Notes under the pieces: generated by a model | Database searches by the model: none | Seen by the model: the letters and a program-made list of their open reading frames with translations, nothing else | What the model was told of the DNA's origin: nothing | Shown: positions 48,455 to 57,483 of the stretch, in pieces | How positions within the stretch are numbered: the stretch's first letter is position 1 | How the letters are laid out: every line of letters begins with the position of its first letter | Made by a program: the position numbers and the translations under genes | DNA from: Jannaschia faecimaris | Lineage (GTDB): Bacteria; Pseudomonadota; Alphaproteobacteria; Rhodobacterales; Rhodobacteraceae | Direction of reading: 5' to 3' | NCBI RefSeq assembly: GCF_900107415.1 | Contig: NZ_FNPX01000015.1 | Location: forward strand, 29,936 to 93,935 | Length of the DNA: 64,000 nucleotides

Positions 48455-49456
48455 TCAGCGCAACTCCTTGCGGGCGTTGTAGACGTTCCAGATCAGGATC
48501 GGGCTGACCAGCAGCATGATTACCATCGCCGCAGCCGACCCGACGCCCCAGTCAAACGCGCGGAACAGTTTGTCGTACATGTAGTTGGCAAGAACCTGCG
48601 TTTCCCACTGACCGTTGGTCATGGCGAGAACGATGTCGAAAACCTTGAGCACGACCAGCGTGATCGTGGTCCAGACGACAACGATGGTCGGCATGATCTG
48701 TGGTACCTTGATCTTGAAGAATATCTGCCAAGGGCTGGCTCCATCCAGGATCGCGGCCTCGACGGTTTCTTCGGGGATGCCTCGCAAGGCCGCCCCAAGT
48801 ATGACCATTGCAAAGCCGGTCTGAATCCAGATCAGCACGATCATCAGCAGAAAGCTGTTCCAAGGCTGAATCGTCAGCCACTGCTGCGGCTCACCTCCGA
48901 AATAGGTCACAACCGCGTTCAGCACGCCGATCTGTCCGGTACCTTCCGGACGTGCATCGTAGATCAGCTTCCAGATGACGGAGGCTCCCACGAATGAGAT
49001 CGCCATCGGCATGAAAATGAGCGACTTGGCGAAGTTGCCCCACGAAATCCGGTCGGTCAGCTGCGCCGCCAGAAGCCCAAAGGCCGTCGAGGCGGCGGGC
49101 ACAACAACCAGCCACAACATATTGTTCAGAATGGCTTCTCGGAACTTCGCCTCGCCGAACATTTGGCCGTAGTTCTCAAGCCCGACAAAGACGTTCCCGC
49201 CGGGGGCACGGTCATGCAGCGACAGCCAGAACGTCGCGACGACCGGATAAGCAAGGTAGAGTCCAAGCGCGATAAGTGCCGGGGCCATGAAGAGCCACGG
49301 CCGGATCGCGTTCGCACGATTGATGTTTCGCCCCGCGTTGGGGCCGCGAGGGGGGAAGAATACCGTGTCCAGAACGATATTTGACAACCAGAAATACCCG
49401 ACGCAGCCCCCAACCCCGAGGATGATCGTTATCAGTCCGAGAACGGCAGGGTTCAT
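48455..49456 (-). CDS. aglF: Alpha-glucoside ABC transporter permease AglF
   Basis: AglF (333 residues) has about seven membrane segments, and the EAA loop is EETVEAAILDGASPWQIFF. It follows aglE after a stem-loop and precedes aglG by 29 bases. The N-terminal 60 residues hold one or two extra helices, as in AglF of Sinorhizobium. Confidence 0.92.
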   Translation of the reverse strand: MNPAVLGLITIILGVGGCVGYFWLSNIVLDTVFFPPRGPNAGRNINRANAIRPWLFMAPALIALGLYLAYPVVATFWLSLHDRAPGGNVFVGLENYGQMFGEAKFREAILNNMLWLVVVPAASTAFGLLAAQLTDRISWGNFAKSLIFMPMAISFVGASVIWKLIYDARPEGTGQIGVLNAVVTYFGGEPQQWLTIQPWNSFLLMIVLIWIQTGFAMVILGAALRGIPEETVEAAILDGASPWQIFFKIKVPQIMPTIVVVWTTITLVVLKVFDIVLAMTNGQWETQVLANYMYDKLFRAFDWGVGSAAAMVIMLLVSPILIWNVYNARKELR

Positions 49457-49491
49457 CGCGCACCTCTGGCTTTGGCCACTGCAAGGGTTTG

Positions 49492-49513
49492 GGCCGCCCG
49501 GATGCGGGCGACC
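49492..49513 (-). terminator. Intercistronic stem-loop after aglE
   Basis: A 9-bp stem with one G-T pair (GGCCGCCCG with CGGGCGACC) closes a four-base loop, about 18 bases after the aglE stop and before aglF. No T tract follows. It resembles the hairpins after ugpB and the TRAP P gene. Confidence 0.55.
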
Positions 49514-49530
49514 CCTTTTGTCCTATTGCC

Positions 49531-50880
49531 TTACTGGTCGGGCCAGCTGGCTTCGATCTCGGCGGCGACCTCCTCGGCGGATTTGCCGCCGGTGTAGTCG
49601 ACCATTCCGGTCCAGAAACTGCCCTGACCCACGGCAGCAGTCATCAGGTCGGAGGCGTCGAAGCGGAAGGTCGTCGCTTCCAGAAGAATTTCCCCCTGCT
49701 TCTTGAGCGTGTTGTTGGCATAGGTGTCGAGGTTGACGCCGGTATGTGGTGTCAGAAAGCCCGACTGCGCCATCCAAACTTCATGCGCGATGGGGGTCTT
49801 CAGGAATTCCAGGAATGCCTTTGCCACCTCGTTTTCCGTCATCATGAACGCCAGCGTGCCGGCACCCAAGACAGGGTTGCCCAAATCCTTGCCCGCATAA
49901 GACGGCATGTAGAAGAAATCCGCATCCAGCCCCAGCTCGGTGCCCTCCGGGAAGAAGGTCGGGATGAAACTGGCCTGGTGGTGCATGTAGCACTGCGGCG
50001 GCGAAGCGAAGAGGCCTTTGGGGCTATCGCGGAAGTCGGTCGAGGCGACAGCACCGGCTCCACCGGCCACGTGAGCATCGGTGCGGGCGAAGAAGCCGAA
50101 CTCTTCGATGGCGGCGATGATTGCAGGGTCGTTGAACGGTATTTCGTGATTGACCCAGGCGTCGTAGACGTCCGCGGGCTGTGTCCGCAGCAACATGTCC
50201 TCGACCCAATCGGTCGCCGGCCAACCTGTCGCACCGCCCGATCCCAAGCCAATGCACCAAGGTGTTTCGCCATCGGCTGCGATCTGCTCGGTCAGAGCCT
50301 TGAGGTCTTCCATCGACGTCGGGACGTCGTAGCCAGCGTCCTCGAAGTTCTCGGGTGAGTACCAGACCAGCGACTTCACGTCGATCTTGTAAGGAAAGGC
50401 ATACAGGCGATCCTCGCCGTCCGGGCCGGCATAGGTTCCCAACGAAGTCCAACTCTCCCCGGCGGCGTAGTTTTCCTGCAACCAAGATTCGGTTTCGTCG
50501 CCCAGTGGCTGAATGAAGCCGCGGCTTGCCAGGTTCGCGATAAGGCCAGGCTGCGGCAGCACTCCGACATCTGGCGGACTGCCTGCCTCGGCGTCGATGA
50601 CGATCTGCTGCTCGTAATTTTCCGATGACGAATAATCAACCGTCGCGCCGGTGGCCTGCTCGAAATAAGCAAGCAAGTTCTCTGCCAGAGTTTGGTCATC
50701 GCCGCGCCATGGACCAAACATCGTCATCGACTGGCCAGACAGGTCGTTGGCCTCGCCAAATTCGGTCAGGCTGTCCCAGTTGAAATTACCCTCGCCGGGC
50801 GCGAACGGTAGATGCGCGTCTGCCGATGCCACGCTGCCCGAAAGTAGGACAATTGCCGTCCCCGTCAATAAATTCTTCAT
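49531..50880 (-). CDS. aglE: Alpha-glucoside-binding periplasmic protein AglE
   Basis: AglE (449 residues) has a signal peptide (MKNLLTGTAIVLLSGSVASA, cleavage near residue 20). The mature part is a type-1 sugar-binding protein with GPWRGDDQTLAENLL, GSPPDVGVLPQPGLIANLA and a tryptophan-rich end (SFWTGMVDYTGGKSAEEV). It captures alpha-glucosides. ATG 50880 has GGGAGGAA upstream. The divergent gap to aglR holds two LacI-like half-palindromes. Confidence 0.93.
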   Translation of the reverse strand: MKNLLTGTAIVLLSGSVASADAHLPFAPGEGNFNWDSLTEFGEANDLSGQSMTMFGPWRGDDQTLAENLLAYFEQATGATVDYSSSENYEQQIVIDAEAGSPPDVGVLPQPGLIANLASRGFIQPLGDETESWLQENYAAGESWTSLGTYAGPDGEDRLYAFPYKIDVKSLVWYSPENFEDAGYDVPTSMEDLKALTEQIAADGETPWCIGLGSGGATGWPATDWVEDMLLRTQPADVYDAWVNHEIPFNDPAIIAAIEEFGFFARTDAHVAGGAGAVASTDFRDSPKGLFASPPQCYMHHQASFIPTFFPEGTELGLDADFFYMPSYAGKDLGNPVLGAGTLAFMMTENEVAKAFLEFLKTPIAHEVWMAQSGFLTPHTGVNLDTYANNTLKKQGEILLEATTFRFDASDLMTAAVGQGSFWTGMVDYTGGKSAEEVAAEIEASWPDQ

Positions 50881-50932
50881 AATTCCTCCCTCGCGGGTCG
50901 CCCCGCCTATCGTGCTGCATTGCGGCATTTTC

Positions 50933-50944
50933 CAAACCGCTTTG
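50933..50944. promoter_or_regulatory. Operator candidate upstream of aglE
   Basis: CAAACCGCTTTG is a near-palindrome of AAA-N-CG-N-TTT form, 53 bases before the aglE ATG. The central CG and flanking A and T runs fit a LacI-family site. AglR is the obvious candidate to bind it. Confidence 0.5.
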
Positions 50945-51085
50945 ACAAACCGAGGGTCATCTATAAATTCGGCTGTGTCAACGGCGGCTGGGAGAGCTTA
51001 CGTTGCTTGCAATGCAGTTCGCCCGACGATAATTATTGCCGATGGTCGGCCAGATTGACGACCTCAGACCGATATGGCATCTAAA

Positions 51086-51101
51086 TCGAAATCGGTTTGA
51101 A
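51086..51101. promoter_or_regulatory. Second operator candidate upstream of aglR
   Basis: TCGAAATCGGTTTGAA repeats the AAA-N-CG-N-TTT core 13-28 bases before the aglR start, where binding would block aglR itself. Together with the first site it brackets the divergent promoters, about 150 bases apart. Confidence 0.5.
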
Positions 51102-51113
51102 AAGGCGTTTGTC

Positions 51114-52139
51114 TTGAACCTCAAACAATTCTCCCAGCTGCTGGGCCTCTCGCCCACGACTGTCAGCCGGGCGTTGGGTGGCTATCCAGAGGTGAAGGAA
51201 GAAACACGACTCCGAGTGCGCGAGGCGGCTATTCGGCATGGATACCGGCCCAACCGACGCGCGGCGTCGCTTGCGACGGGGCGTTCAATGGCGATCGGCC
51301 ACGTGATTCCCACTACGCTCAACCATGAAATGGTGAATCCGATCTTCGCCGATTTCATCGCGGGTGCAGGAGAGATCTATGCGCGTGCAGGATATGACAT
51401 GCTGCTGTCGGTCGTGCCCGATGGCGATGAGGAGCGAGCCTATCGCCAGATGGCCGACGCAGGCAGCGTGGATGGATTGATCGTGCACGGCCCCCGCGAC
51501 GCGGACCCTCGTATCGGCCTGTTGCAGAAGACAGGGTTGCCGTTCGTAGTCCACGGGCGCGCCCGCGTCGACGAGACGGACTACAGCTATGTCGACATCG
51601 ACAACTACCGCGCGTTCCAGCGAGCCACGGATCTTTTGCTTGATCTGGGACATCGCCGGATCGCCCTTCTCAACGGCGTGGATGGCATGGACTTCGCCCG
51701 CCGCCGCCGCATGGGGTTCGAGAAGGCATTGGCCGGACGCGGGCTCACCCCCCTTCCCGACTTGATGGCGTCCGCCGAAATGACGGAGCACATGGCCCAT
51801 GCAAACGCCGCCCGGATGCTTGATCAATCCGTCAAGCCCACCGCCTTTCTGGTGTCGTCGCTCATCATGGCGATCGGCGTCCGACGCGCACTTGAGGATC
51901 GGGGTTTGCGCATGGGGCGGGATGTGTCCGTCGTCATCCACGACGACATGCTCAGTTACCTCATGAATGGCGAGGAAGTGCCCATCTTCACGGCAACACG
52001 ATCCTCCGTACGCGCCGCCGGGCGACGCTGCGCGGAAGTCCTCTTGGCGCAAATCCGAAGCAAGCCCGACGCGCCGATCCAGGAGGTCTGGGAATGCGAA
52101 TTGGTTCTGGGCGGCTCCACCGGCCCGGTAACGACCTGA
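51114..52139 (+). CDS. aglR: LacI-type regulator AglR
   Basis: AglR (341 residues) starts at TTG 51114 (NLKQFSQLLGLSPTTVSRALGGYPEV) with an AAGG upstream; a longer frame to 51036 adds 26 residues that are not LacI-like. The helix-turn-helix is at residues 4-24, then a LacI effector domain with RRALEDRGLRMGRDVSVVIHDDML. It probably represses aglEFGAK and is lifted by an alpha-glucoside. Its gene heads the rightward unit with the GH1 gene (seven bases on) and glk. Confidence 0.92.
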   Translation: MNLKQFSQLLGLSPTTVSRALGGYPEVKEETRLRVREAAIRHGYRPNRRAASLATGRSMAIGHVIPTTLNHEMVNPIFADFIAGAGEIYARAGYDMLLSVVPDGDEERAYRQMADAGSVDGLIVHGPRDADPRIGLLQKTGLPFVVHGRARVDETDYSYVDIDNYRAFQRATDLLLDLGHRRIALLNGVDGMDFARRRRMGFEKALAGRGLTPLPDLMASAEMTEHMAHANAARMLDQSVKPTAFLVSSLIMAIGVRRALEDRGLRMGRDVSVVIHDDMLSYLMNGEEVPIFTATRSSVRAAGRRCAEVLLAQIRSKPDAPIQEVWECELVLGGSTGPVTT

Positions 52140-52146
52140 AAGAGAA

Positions 52147-53469
52147 ATGATGCAAGAATTCAGCTTCAGACGCAGTGATTTCCCAGACGACTTCCTGTTC
52201 GCAGCGGCCACCTCGGCCTACCAGATTGAGGGGCACCAATTCGGCGGCGCGGGGCGCACCCATTGGGACACCTTCGCCGAAGTTCCCGGAAAGGTGGCAA
52301 AACGCGAGAACGGCCAGATCGCCTGTGATCATTATCACCGCTGGAAAGAGGATCTGGATCTGCTCCGCGACGGCGGGTTCGATGCCTATCGGTTCTCCAC
52401 ATCATGGGCGCGGGTGATGCCAGACGGGATTAAGATCAACCCGGAAGGGATTGATTTTTATGACCGGCTTGTTGATGGAATGCTGGAACGCGGACTACGA
52501 CCCATGGCGACACTCTACCATTGGGAACTTCCCGAGGCGCTTGCCAGGCGCGGTGGCTGGACCGTGCGGGAAATTCCCGAGCGGTTCGCCGATTTCGCCC
52601 ATTTGATCGGGAACAGGCTGGGCGACCGGCTCTACTCCACGGCCCCGGTGAACGAGCCTTGGTGCGTCGCTTGGTTGAGCCATTACCTCGGCCACCATGC
52701 CCCCGGCTTGACCGACCTGGGGGCGGCCGCCAAGGCCATGCATCACGTGGCTTTGGGACATGGCCTGGCAATTGAAGCCCTTCGTGCAACACCCACGACC
52801 AACCTCGGTGCAGTCTGCAACATGGAGTACGCCATTCCGTCGACCGACCGCGCAGAAGACCGCCGCGCGGCGGAGCTTTACGATGGAATCTATAACCGCT
52901 GGTTTGCCGGTGCCTTCATGAAAGGCGAATACCCCGACGACATCCTCGAAGGGCTGGCTCCGCAAATGCCCGATGGTTGGAAGGCGGACATGAAAGTCAT
53001 ATCGCAACCAATTGATTGGCTTGGTATAAACTACTACACTTGCCAGAGGTTGAAGGCAGCCGGACAGGCTTGGCCTGGCATCGACACGGTGCCCGGCCCC
53101 CTGCCCAAGACCGACATGGGGTGGGAAATTTGCCCCGAGGGGTTTGACTGGCTGCTACGGCGCACCGTGCGAGATTACACTGGTGAAATGCCCTTGTTCG
53201 TGACCGAGAACGGGATGGCCAACCGCGATACGGCACATGACCGCGACGACGCGCGCATCGCGTATCTCGACGCACATATTTCGGCTTCCAAAACACTGAT
53301 AGAGGATGGAATTCCTCTCAAGGGCTATACGGTATGGTCCCTGCTCGACAATTACGAGTGGGCGCTTGGATATGACAAGCGGTTCGGCCTCGTTCATGTC
53401 GACTTCGAAACGCAGACCCGTACGCCGAAGGCAAGCTACCATGCGCTTGCCCGGGCGTTGGAGGCTTGA
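52147..53469 (+). CDS. GH1 beta-glucosidase
   Basis: This 440-residue glycoside hydrolase family 1 protein has FLFAAATSAYQIEG near the start, acid/base Glu in PVNEPWC and the nucleophile Glu in VTENGMA. WSLLDNYEWALGY and FGLVHVDFETQTRTPKAS are family landmarks. It should split beta-glucosides to glucose in the cytoplasm; no signal peptide is present. Its place between aglR and glk means the alpha-glucoside regulon also handles beta-glucosides, probably taken up by the same importer. Confidence 0.93.
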   Translation: MMQEFSFRRSDFPDDFLFAAATSAYQIEGHQFGGAGRTHWDTFAEVPGKVAKRENGQIACDHYHRWKEDLDLLRDGGFDAYRFSTSWARVMPDGIKINPEGIDFYDRLVDGMLERGLRPMATLYHWELPEALARRGGWTVREIPERFADFAHLIGNRLGDRLYSTAPVNEPWCVAWLSHYLGHHAPGLTDLGAAAKAMHHVALGHGLAIEALRATPTTNLGAVCNMEYAIPSTDRAEDRRAAELYDGIYNRWFAGAFMKGEYPDDILEGLAPQMPDGWKADMKVISQPIDWLGINYYTCQRLKAAGQAWPGIDTVPGPLPKTDMGWEICPEGFDWLLRRTVRDYTGEMPLFVTENGMANRDTAHDRDDARIAYLDAHISASKTLIEDGIPLKGYTVWSLLDNYEWALGYDKRFGLVHVDFETQTRTPKASYHALARALEA

Positions 53470-53480
53470 TACTGGGCAAC

Positions 53481-54455
53481 ATGAGCGAAAATCTTTTCCT
53501 TGTAGCCGACGTCGGTGGGACGAACACGCGCGTCGCAATGGCGCGGGGACAACACGTCGTTACCGATACGATCCGGCGCTATGCGAACAGGGATTTTGCC
53601 AACCTTGCGCCCGTCTTGCGACAGTTTCGCGCGGATGAGCCTGGGCCTGCGCCGCAGGGCGCTTGCGTTGCTGTAGCCGGCCCGGTTGCGGACGGTCGCG
53701 CGGAGCTGACCAACCTTGACTGGTCGATAGACTCGACCCGCCTGATCGAGGCGACGGGCGCGCAACATACTGCGATACTGAACGATCTTCAGGCACAGGG
53801 TCACGCGTTGGGCAATATTCCCGCGGAGAAATGTCAGACAATTGTCGACGTGCCCGCCCGACCGGGTGCCGCGCGTTTGGTCATAGGCGTCGGAACGGGA
53901 TTCAACGCGGCTCCGGTCCATGAGACACCCTGCGGGCGCTACGTTCCCCCCTCCGAGTCGGGGCACGCAAATCTGCCCATACGCACAGAAGCAGAGATGA
54001 GGCTCTGCAACTTCGTCTCGACAGCGCACGGATTCCCGGCGGTCGAGGATGTCCTTTCGGGGCGCGGGCTTGAACAGGTCTATCGCTGGCTGAGCAGCGA
54101 GGGTGGCACGCCGGCTGATCTTCTTGCAGCTGAAATCATGGGCCAGATTGATACCGACCCACGTGCTCGCGCCGCCGTGCAGCAATTCATCCGGATCCTG
54201 GGTACCGTCGCAGGAAACCTTTCATTGATCCATCTGCCCTTTGGCGGCGTCTACCTTGTAGGCGGCGTCGCACGTGCGATGGGACCGCACCTCGATCCGA
54301 TGGGGTTCGATCAGGCTTTCCGCGACAAAGGCCGGTTCGCTGGCTTCATGGGTAATTTTCCGGTGTATCTTGTGAACGACGATTTCGCAGCCTTGGCTGG
54401 CGGTGCTGCGCATCTGATGGAAATCGTGGCGCAACCAAGCGAAAGCTCGACATGA
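53481..54455 (+). CDS. glk: Glucokinase
   Basis: Glk (324 residues) belongs to the bacterial (non-ROK) glucokinases: FLVADVGGTNTRVAMA at the ATP site, ACVAVAGPVADGRAELTNLDW, ILNDLQAQGHAL with the catalytic Asp, and GVGTGFNAAP. It phosphorylates glucose released by AglA and the GH1 enzyme. ATG 53481 (MSENLFLVADVGG) is used; TTG 53466, overlapping the GH1 stop, is an alternative. It is the last gene of the aglR unit. Confidence 0.94.
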   Translation: MSENLFLVADVGGTNTRVAMARGQHVVTDTIRRYANRDFANLAPVLRQFRADEPGPAPQGACVAVAGPVADGRAELTNLDWSIDSTRLIEATGAQHTAILNDLQAQGHALGNIPAEKCQTIVDVPARPGAARLVIGVGTGFNAAPVHETPCGRYVPPSESGHANLPIRTEAEMRLCNFVSTAHGFPAVEDVLSGRGLEQVYRWLSSEGGTPADLLAAEIMGQIDTDPRARAAVQQFIRILGTVAGNLSLIHLPFGGVYLVGGVARAMGPHLDPMGFDQAFRDKGRFAGFMGNFPVYLVNDDFAALAGGAAHLMEIVAQPSESST

Positions 54456-54524
54456 ACCGCTCTGCGGTAACTCTTTCTTAGCGACCTCTGCTTTAGGCAC
54501 TGCTCATCGAAATCGAAAGAGGCG

Positions 54525-54845
54525 ATGCAGCATGTTACGGTGCGAGAAATGACGGCCCTGACCGAGTCCGATGGCGTGATCGTCCTTCCTGAAAGGGTGG
54601 ACATATCCGCCGCGGACGCGCTGCGCGATCTGGTTCTTGCGGACACGCGCGATCTTACCTTCGACGCCGGTACCGTTGCCTTGGTTACGACGCCGGGCCT
54701 TCAGGTGATGATGGCCGCGCGGGATCATCAGAAGGCAAGGAATAAAACAATGCGCATCGTTGCACCGTCCACTGGCTTTTGCGCGTGCCTGCAAACCCTT
54801 GGCGTCCCCATTGAGCGACTTCAGACTGGGGAGGGAAGCGCATGA
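54525..54845 (+). CDS. STAS-domain protein at the head of the chemotaxis operon
   Basis: This 106-residue protein is a lone STAS domain, the fold of anti-anti-sigma factors: VIVLPERVDISAADALRDLVL, DLTFDAGTVALVTTPGLQVM and VAPSTGFCACLQTLGV. The loop that holds the phosphorylated Ser in anti-anti-sigma factors reads ALVTTPGLQ. In Sinorhizobium meliloti, the gene in this position (orf2, cheS) makes a small CheA partner that speeds CheY1 dephosphorylation. The ATGA overlap with cheY shows it is part of the che operon. Homology to CheS is suggested by position only. Confidence 0.8.
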   Translation: MQHVTVREMTALTESDGVIVLPERVDISAADALRDLVLADTRDLTFDAGTVALVTTPGLQVMMAARDHQKARNKTMRIVAPSTGFCACLQTLGVPIERLQTGEGSA

Positions 54846-55213
54846 GAATCCTTGCGATTGATGACAGCCGAACGATCCGTGACATGGTACGCCTGACCTT
54901 GGAGCGGGAGGGTATCGAAACCAACCTCGCCGAGGACGGTGTTCACGGGCTTGAAGTCCTGGAAGGCCTTGATCACATTCCAGATGCGATCCTGACCGAC
55001 GTCAATATGCCCCGGATGGATGGCTTCGGGTTTATCGATAACGTACGCAAACGGGACAAGTTCGCCGGTATTCCGATCCTCGTCCTCACAACGGAAAGTG
55101 CGCGTGACCTCAAACTCAAGGCCCGCGCCGCCGGAGCGACGGGCTGGATCGTGAAGCCGTTCGACCCCGCCCGTTTGGTCGGGGCACTGAGGACGGTGAC
55201 GGGGCTGACCTGA
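54842..55213 (+). CDS. cheY: Chemotaxis response regulator CheY (first copy)
   Basis: This single-domain receiver (123 residues) has acidic pocket Asp7-Asp8 (LAIDDSRTIR), phosphoacceptor Asp53 (LTDVNMP), a Thr in VLTTES and Lys in IVKPFDPARL. It overlaps the STAS gene and shares TGATG with cheA. In S. meliloti the matching CheY1 is a phosphate sink, and a second CheY drives the motor; which does what here is not known. Confidence 0.93.
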   Translation: MRILAIDDSRTIRDMVRLTLEREGIETNLAEDGVHGLEVLEGLDHIPDAILTDVNMPRMDGFGFIDNVRKRDKFAGIPILVLTTESARDLKLKARAAGATGWIVKPFDPARLVGALRTVTGLT

Positions 55214-57483
55214 TGGATCCCTTCGACTCGATCAAGGCCACGTTCTTCGAGGAGTGCGGAGAACTGATGGAAAGCCTGGAATCCGGTTTGCTCGCCTTGC
55301 AGTCCGGTACGCAGGACGAAGATACCGTGGATGCAGTCTTTCGCGCGGTGCATTCCATCAAGGGCGGTGCGGGGGCATTCGGGCTCAATGTCCTCGTCAA
55401 GTTCGCCCACGAATTCGAGACGACGCTGGATGCCTTGCGTTCAGGTCGCCTTGATAAAGGTGCCCCGGTAATCGCTGTCTTGCTACGGTCTAGCGATCAG
55501 CTGGGCGACTTGGTGATGGCTTGCAGAACCGGGGAAGATATGACGTTGCCGGACACGTCAGATCTGAAGGCTCTCATCGACTCCTTGCCTGTCGCAGAAG
55601 GCAATGTCGCTGGGGGCGATGAATTCAATCCAGTCATGTTGGACTTCGGACTTGATCCAATATCAGGAGACCTGACACCGGAAAGCGTTGCCATGGTTAT
55701 CCCGATTGAGATCGCCGACCACGACGCAAAGTCGACAAAACGAGAGGGGCCGGCGTTCGGCAGCAGGATTTGGGAAATCGTATTCGAACCCCTTCCAGAT
55801 CTTCTTAATAGTGGGAATGAACCACTCTTCCTGTTCCGAGCTCTTGAGGTTTTGGGGAAACTCGTCACCAAAGCAATGGATGGAGACCTCCCTACACTTT
55901 CAGAGATGGACGTTCGGACACCCCGCCTCCGCTGGAGGATCGAACTGGCCCCGTCGGCACCAGACCTAACGGAAACCGAAATCGAAAGCGTATTTGAGTT
56001 CGCCGTGGACCTTTGTGCTTTGAAGATTTCCGTATTTAATCATAAAGATGCAGAATATAAAGACGACCAAGAAGGAATGATTACCTCGGTGGCGGGCCCA
56101 AGCTCGAGACCATCGGAAGGAACGATTGGAAAGCAATCATCAAGGCTTGAGGCTGGGGACGCGTCCATTCTTTCACGCCATTCGTTGCAGATTCCCACGG
56201 ACGGTGCGGTCTCGACTTCTGCTGATGTGGTGCCCGCGGACCGCCCGAATACGGCTGCCACTCAGGTTTCGACCACAATACGCGTTGATTTGGCGCGGGT
56301 TGACAGGTTGGTCAACTTGGTCGGGGAGCTGGTGATCAGCCAGTCCATGCTCGCCCAAGGCATGATGCGCGCTGGCCTTGATCAGCATTCTGAGGCGGCA
56401 TCCAACCTCGACGAATTGCACCAGCTAACCCGAGACATGCAAGATAGCGTAATGTCAATCCGGGCGCAGCCAGTGAAATCCCTGTTTCAGCGCATGACCC
56501 GCATCGTTCGCGAAGCTGCGCAAGCGACCGGAAAACAGGTTTCGCTGGTTACAGAGGGCGAAGGCACTGAGATAGACAAAACTGTCGTTGAACGCCTCGC
56601 GGACCCACTAACGCATATGATCCGCAATGCGATTGACCACGGCCTCGAAGCGGCCGAAGACCGGTTGGCAAGTGGGAAGGACGAGAGCGGCATTGTTCGA
56701 TTGACTGCTCGACAGCAGTCCGACCGTGTAATTATCGAAGTATCCGATGATGGACGTGGCATAAACCGTACTCGCGTTCTGGAGCGCGCAATAGAGCGGG
56801 GACTTGTCTCCGAAGGAAAGGCGCTCGAAGCGGGGGAAATCGATCGGCTACTGTTCATGCCTGGGTTTTCGACAATTGAGAAGGTCTCCGCCCTGTCGGG
56901 CCGCGGTGTTGGCATGGACGTTGTGCAACGTGCGATCCGCGATCTCAATGGGACCATATCTATCGTCTCAGTTGATGGAGCCGGCTGCACGATATCAATT
57001 AGCTTGCCACTTACGCTTGCGATTTTGGACGGCATGATCGTGCGAAGCAATGAGCAACGTATGGTTATTCCACTTTCAGTGATTATCGAGACCCAGACGC
57101 TCAGCGCTGCTCGGATCGAGAAAGTTGGAGCAAACCACAAGGTAGTAAAACTTCATGACCGCTTTGTTCCGCTTATCGAACTGGCCGAAGGTATGGGGTT
57201 TGCAAATGTTAAAGACACCACGGCTAAAGAAGACGCCGCGCTATTGTTTGTCGAACCGGACGAAAGCGGACCTTTTGCACTGTGCGTCGATGCAATCGAG
57301 GCACAGCGACAGGTCGTAATAAAGGGCTTAAACGAGAATTTTGGTAGCGTGCCATGCGTTTCCGCCGCAACGATCCTGGGCGACGGCCAGGTCGCGCTAA
57401 TCGTCGATCCAGCGGGAATCGCGGTTCTGTCTGGTTTGCAACACCGGCATCCAACATCCAAAAAGGAAGCAAAGGCATCATGA
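55213..57483 (+). CDS. cheA: Chemotaxis histidine kinase CheA
   Basis: CheA (756 residues) has an Hpt domain with His47 (FRAVHSIKGGAGAFGL) and a long middle region of about 250 residues holding the CheY-docking part. The dimer domain begins near 355 (VDLARVDRLVNLVGELVISQSML). The ATPase has an N-box near 463 (LTHMIRNAIDHG) and glycine boxes near 512 and 562 (DDGRGI, GRGVGMDVV). A CheW-like domain starts near 605. The DNA of the middle region is visibly more A/T-rich than the rest of the gene. It starts in a TGATG overlap with cheY and ends in an overlap with cheW. Confidence 0.96.
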   Translation: MDPFDSIKATFFEECGELMESLESGLLALQSGTQDEDTVDAVFRAVHSIKGGAGAFGLNVLVKFAHEFETTLDALRSGRLDKGAPVIAVLLRSSDQLGDLVMACRTGEDMTLPDTSDLKALIDSLPVAEGNVAGGDEFNPVMLDFGLDPISGDLTPESVAMVIPIEIADHDAKSTKREGPAFGSRIWEIVFEPLPDLLNSGNEPLFLFRALEVLGKLVTKAMDGDLPTLSEMDVRTPRLRWRIELAPSAPDLTETEIESVFEFAVDLCALKISVFNHKDAEYKDDQEGMITSVAGPSSRPSEGTIGKQSSRLEAGDASILSRHSLQIPTDGAVSTSADVVPADRPNTAATQVSTTIRVDLARVDRLVNLVGELVISQSMLAQGMMRAGLDQHSEAASNLDELHQLTRDMQDSVMSIRAQPVKSLFQRMTRIVREAAQATGKQVSLVTEGEGTEIDKTVVERLADPLTHMIRNAIDHGLEAAEDRLASGKDESGIVRLTARQQSDRVIIEVSDDGRGINRTRVLERAIERGLVSEGKALEAGEIDRLLFMPGFSTIEKVSALSGRGVGMDVVQRAIRDLNGTISIVSVDGAGCTISISLPLTLAILDGMIVRSNEQRMVIPLSVIIETQTLSAARIEKVGANHKVVKLHDRFVPLIELAEGMGFANVKDTTAKEDAALLFVEPDESGPFALCVDAIEAQRQVVIKGLNENFGSVPCVSAATILGDGQVALIVDPAGIAVLSGLQHRHPTSKKEAKAS

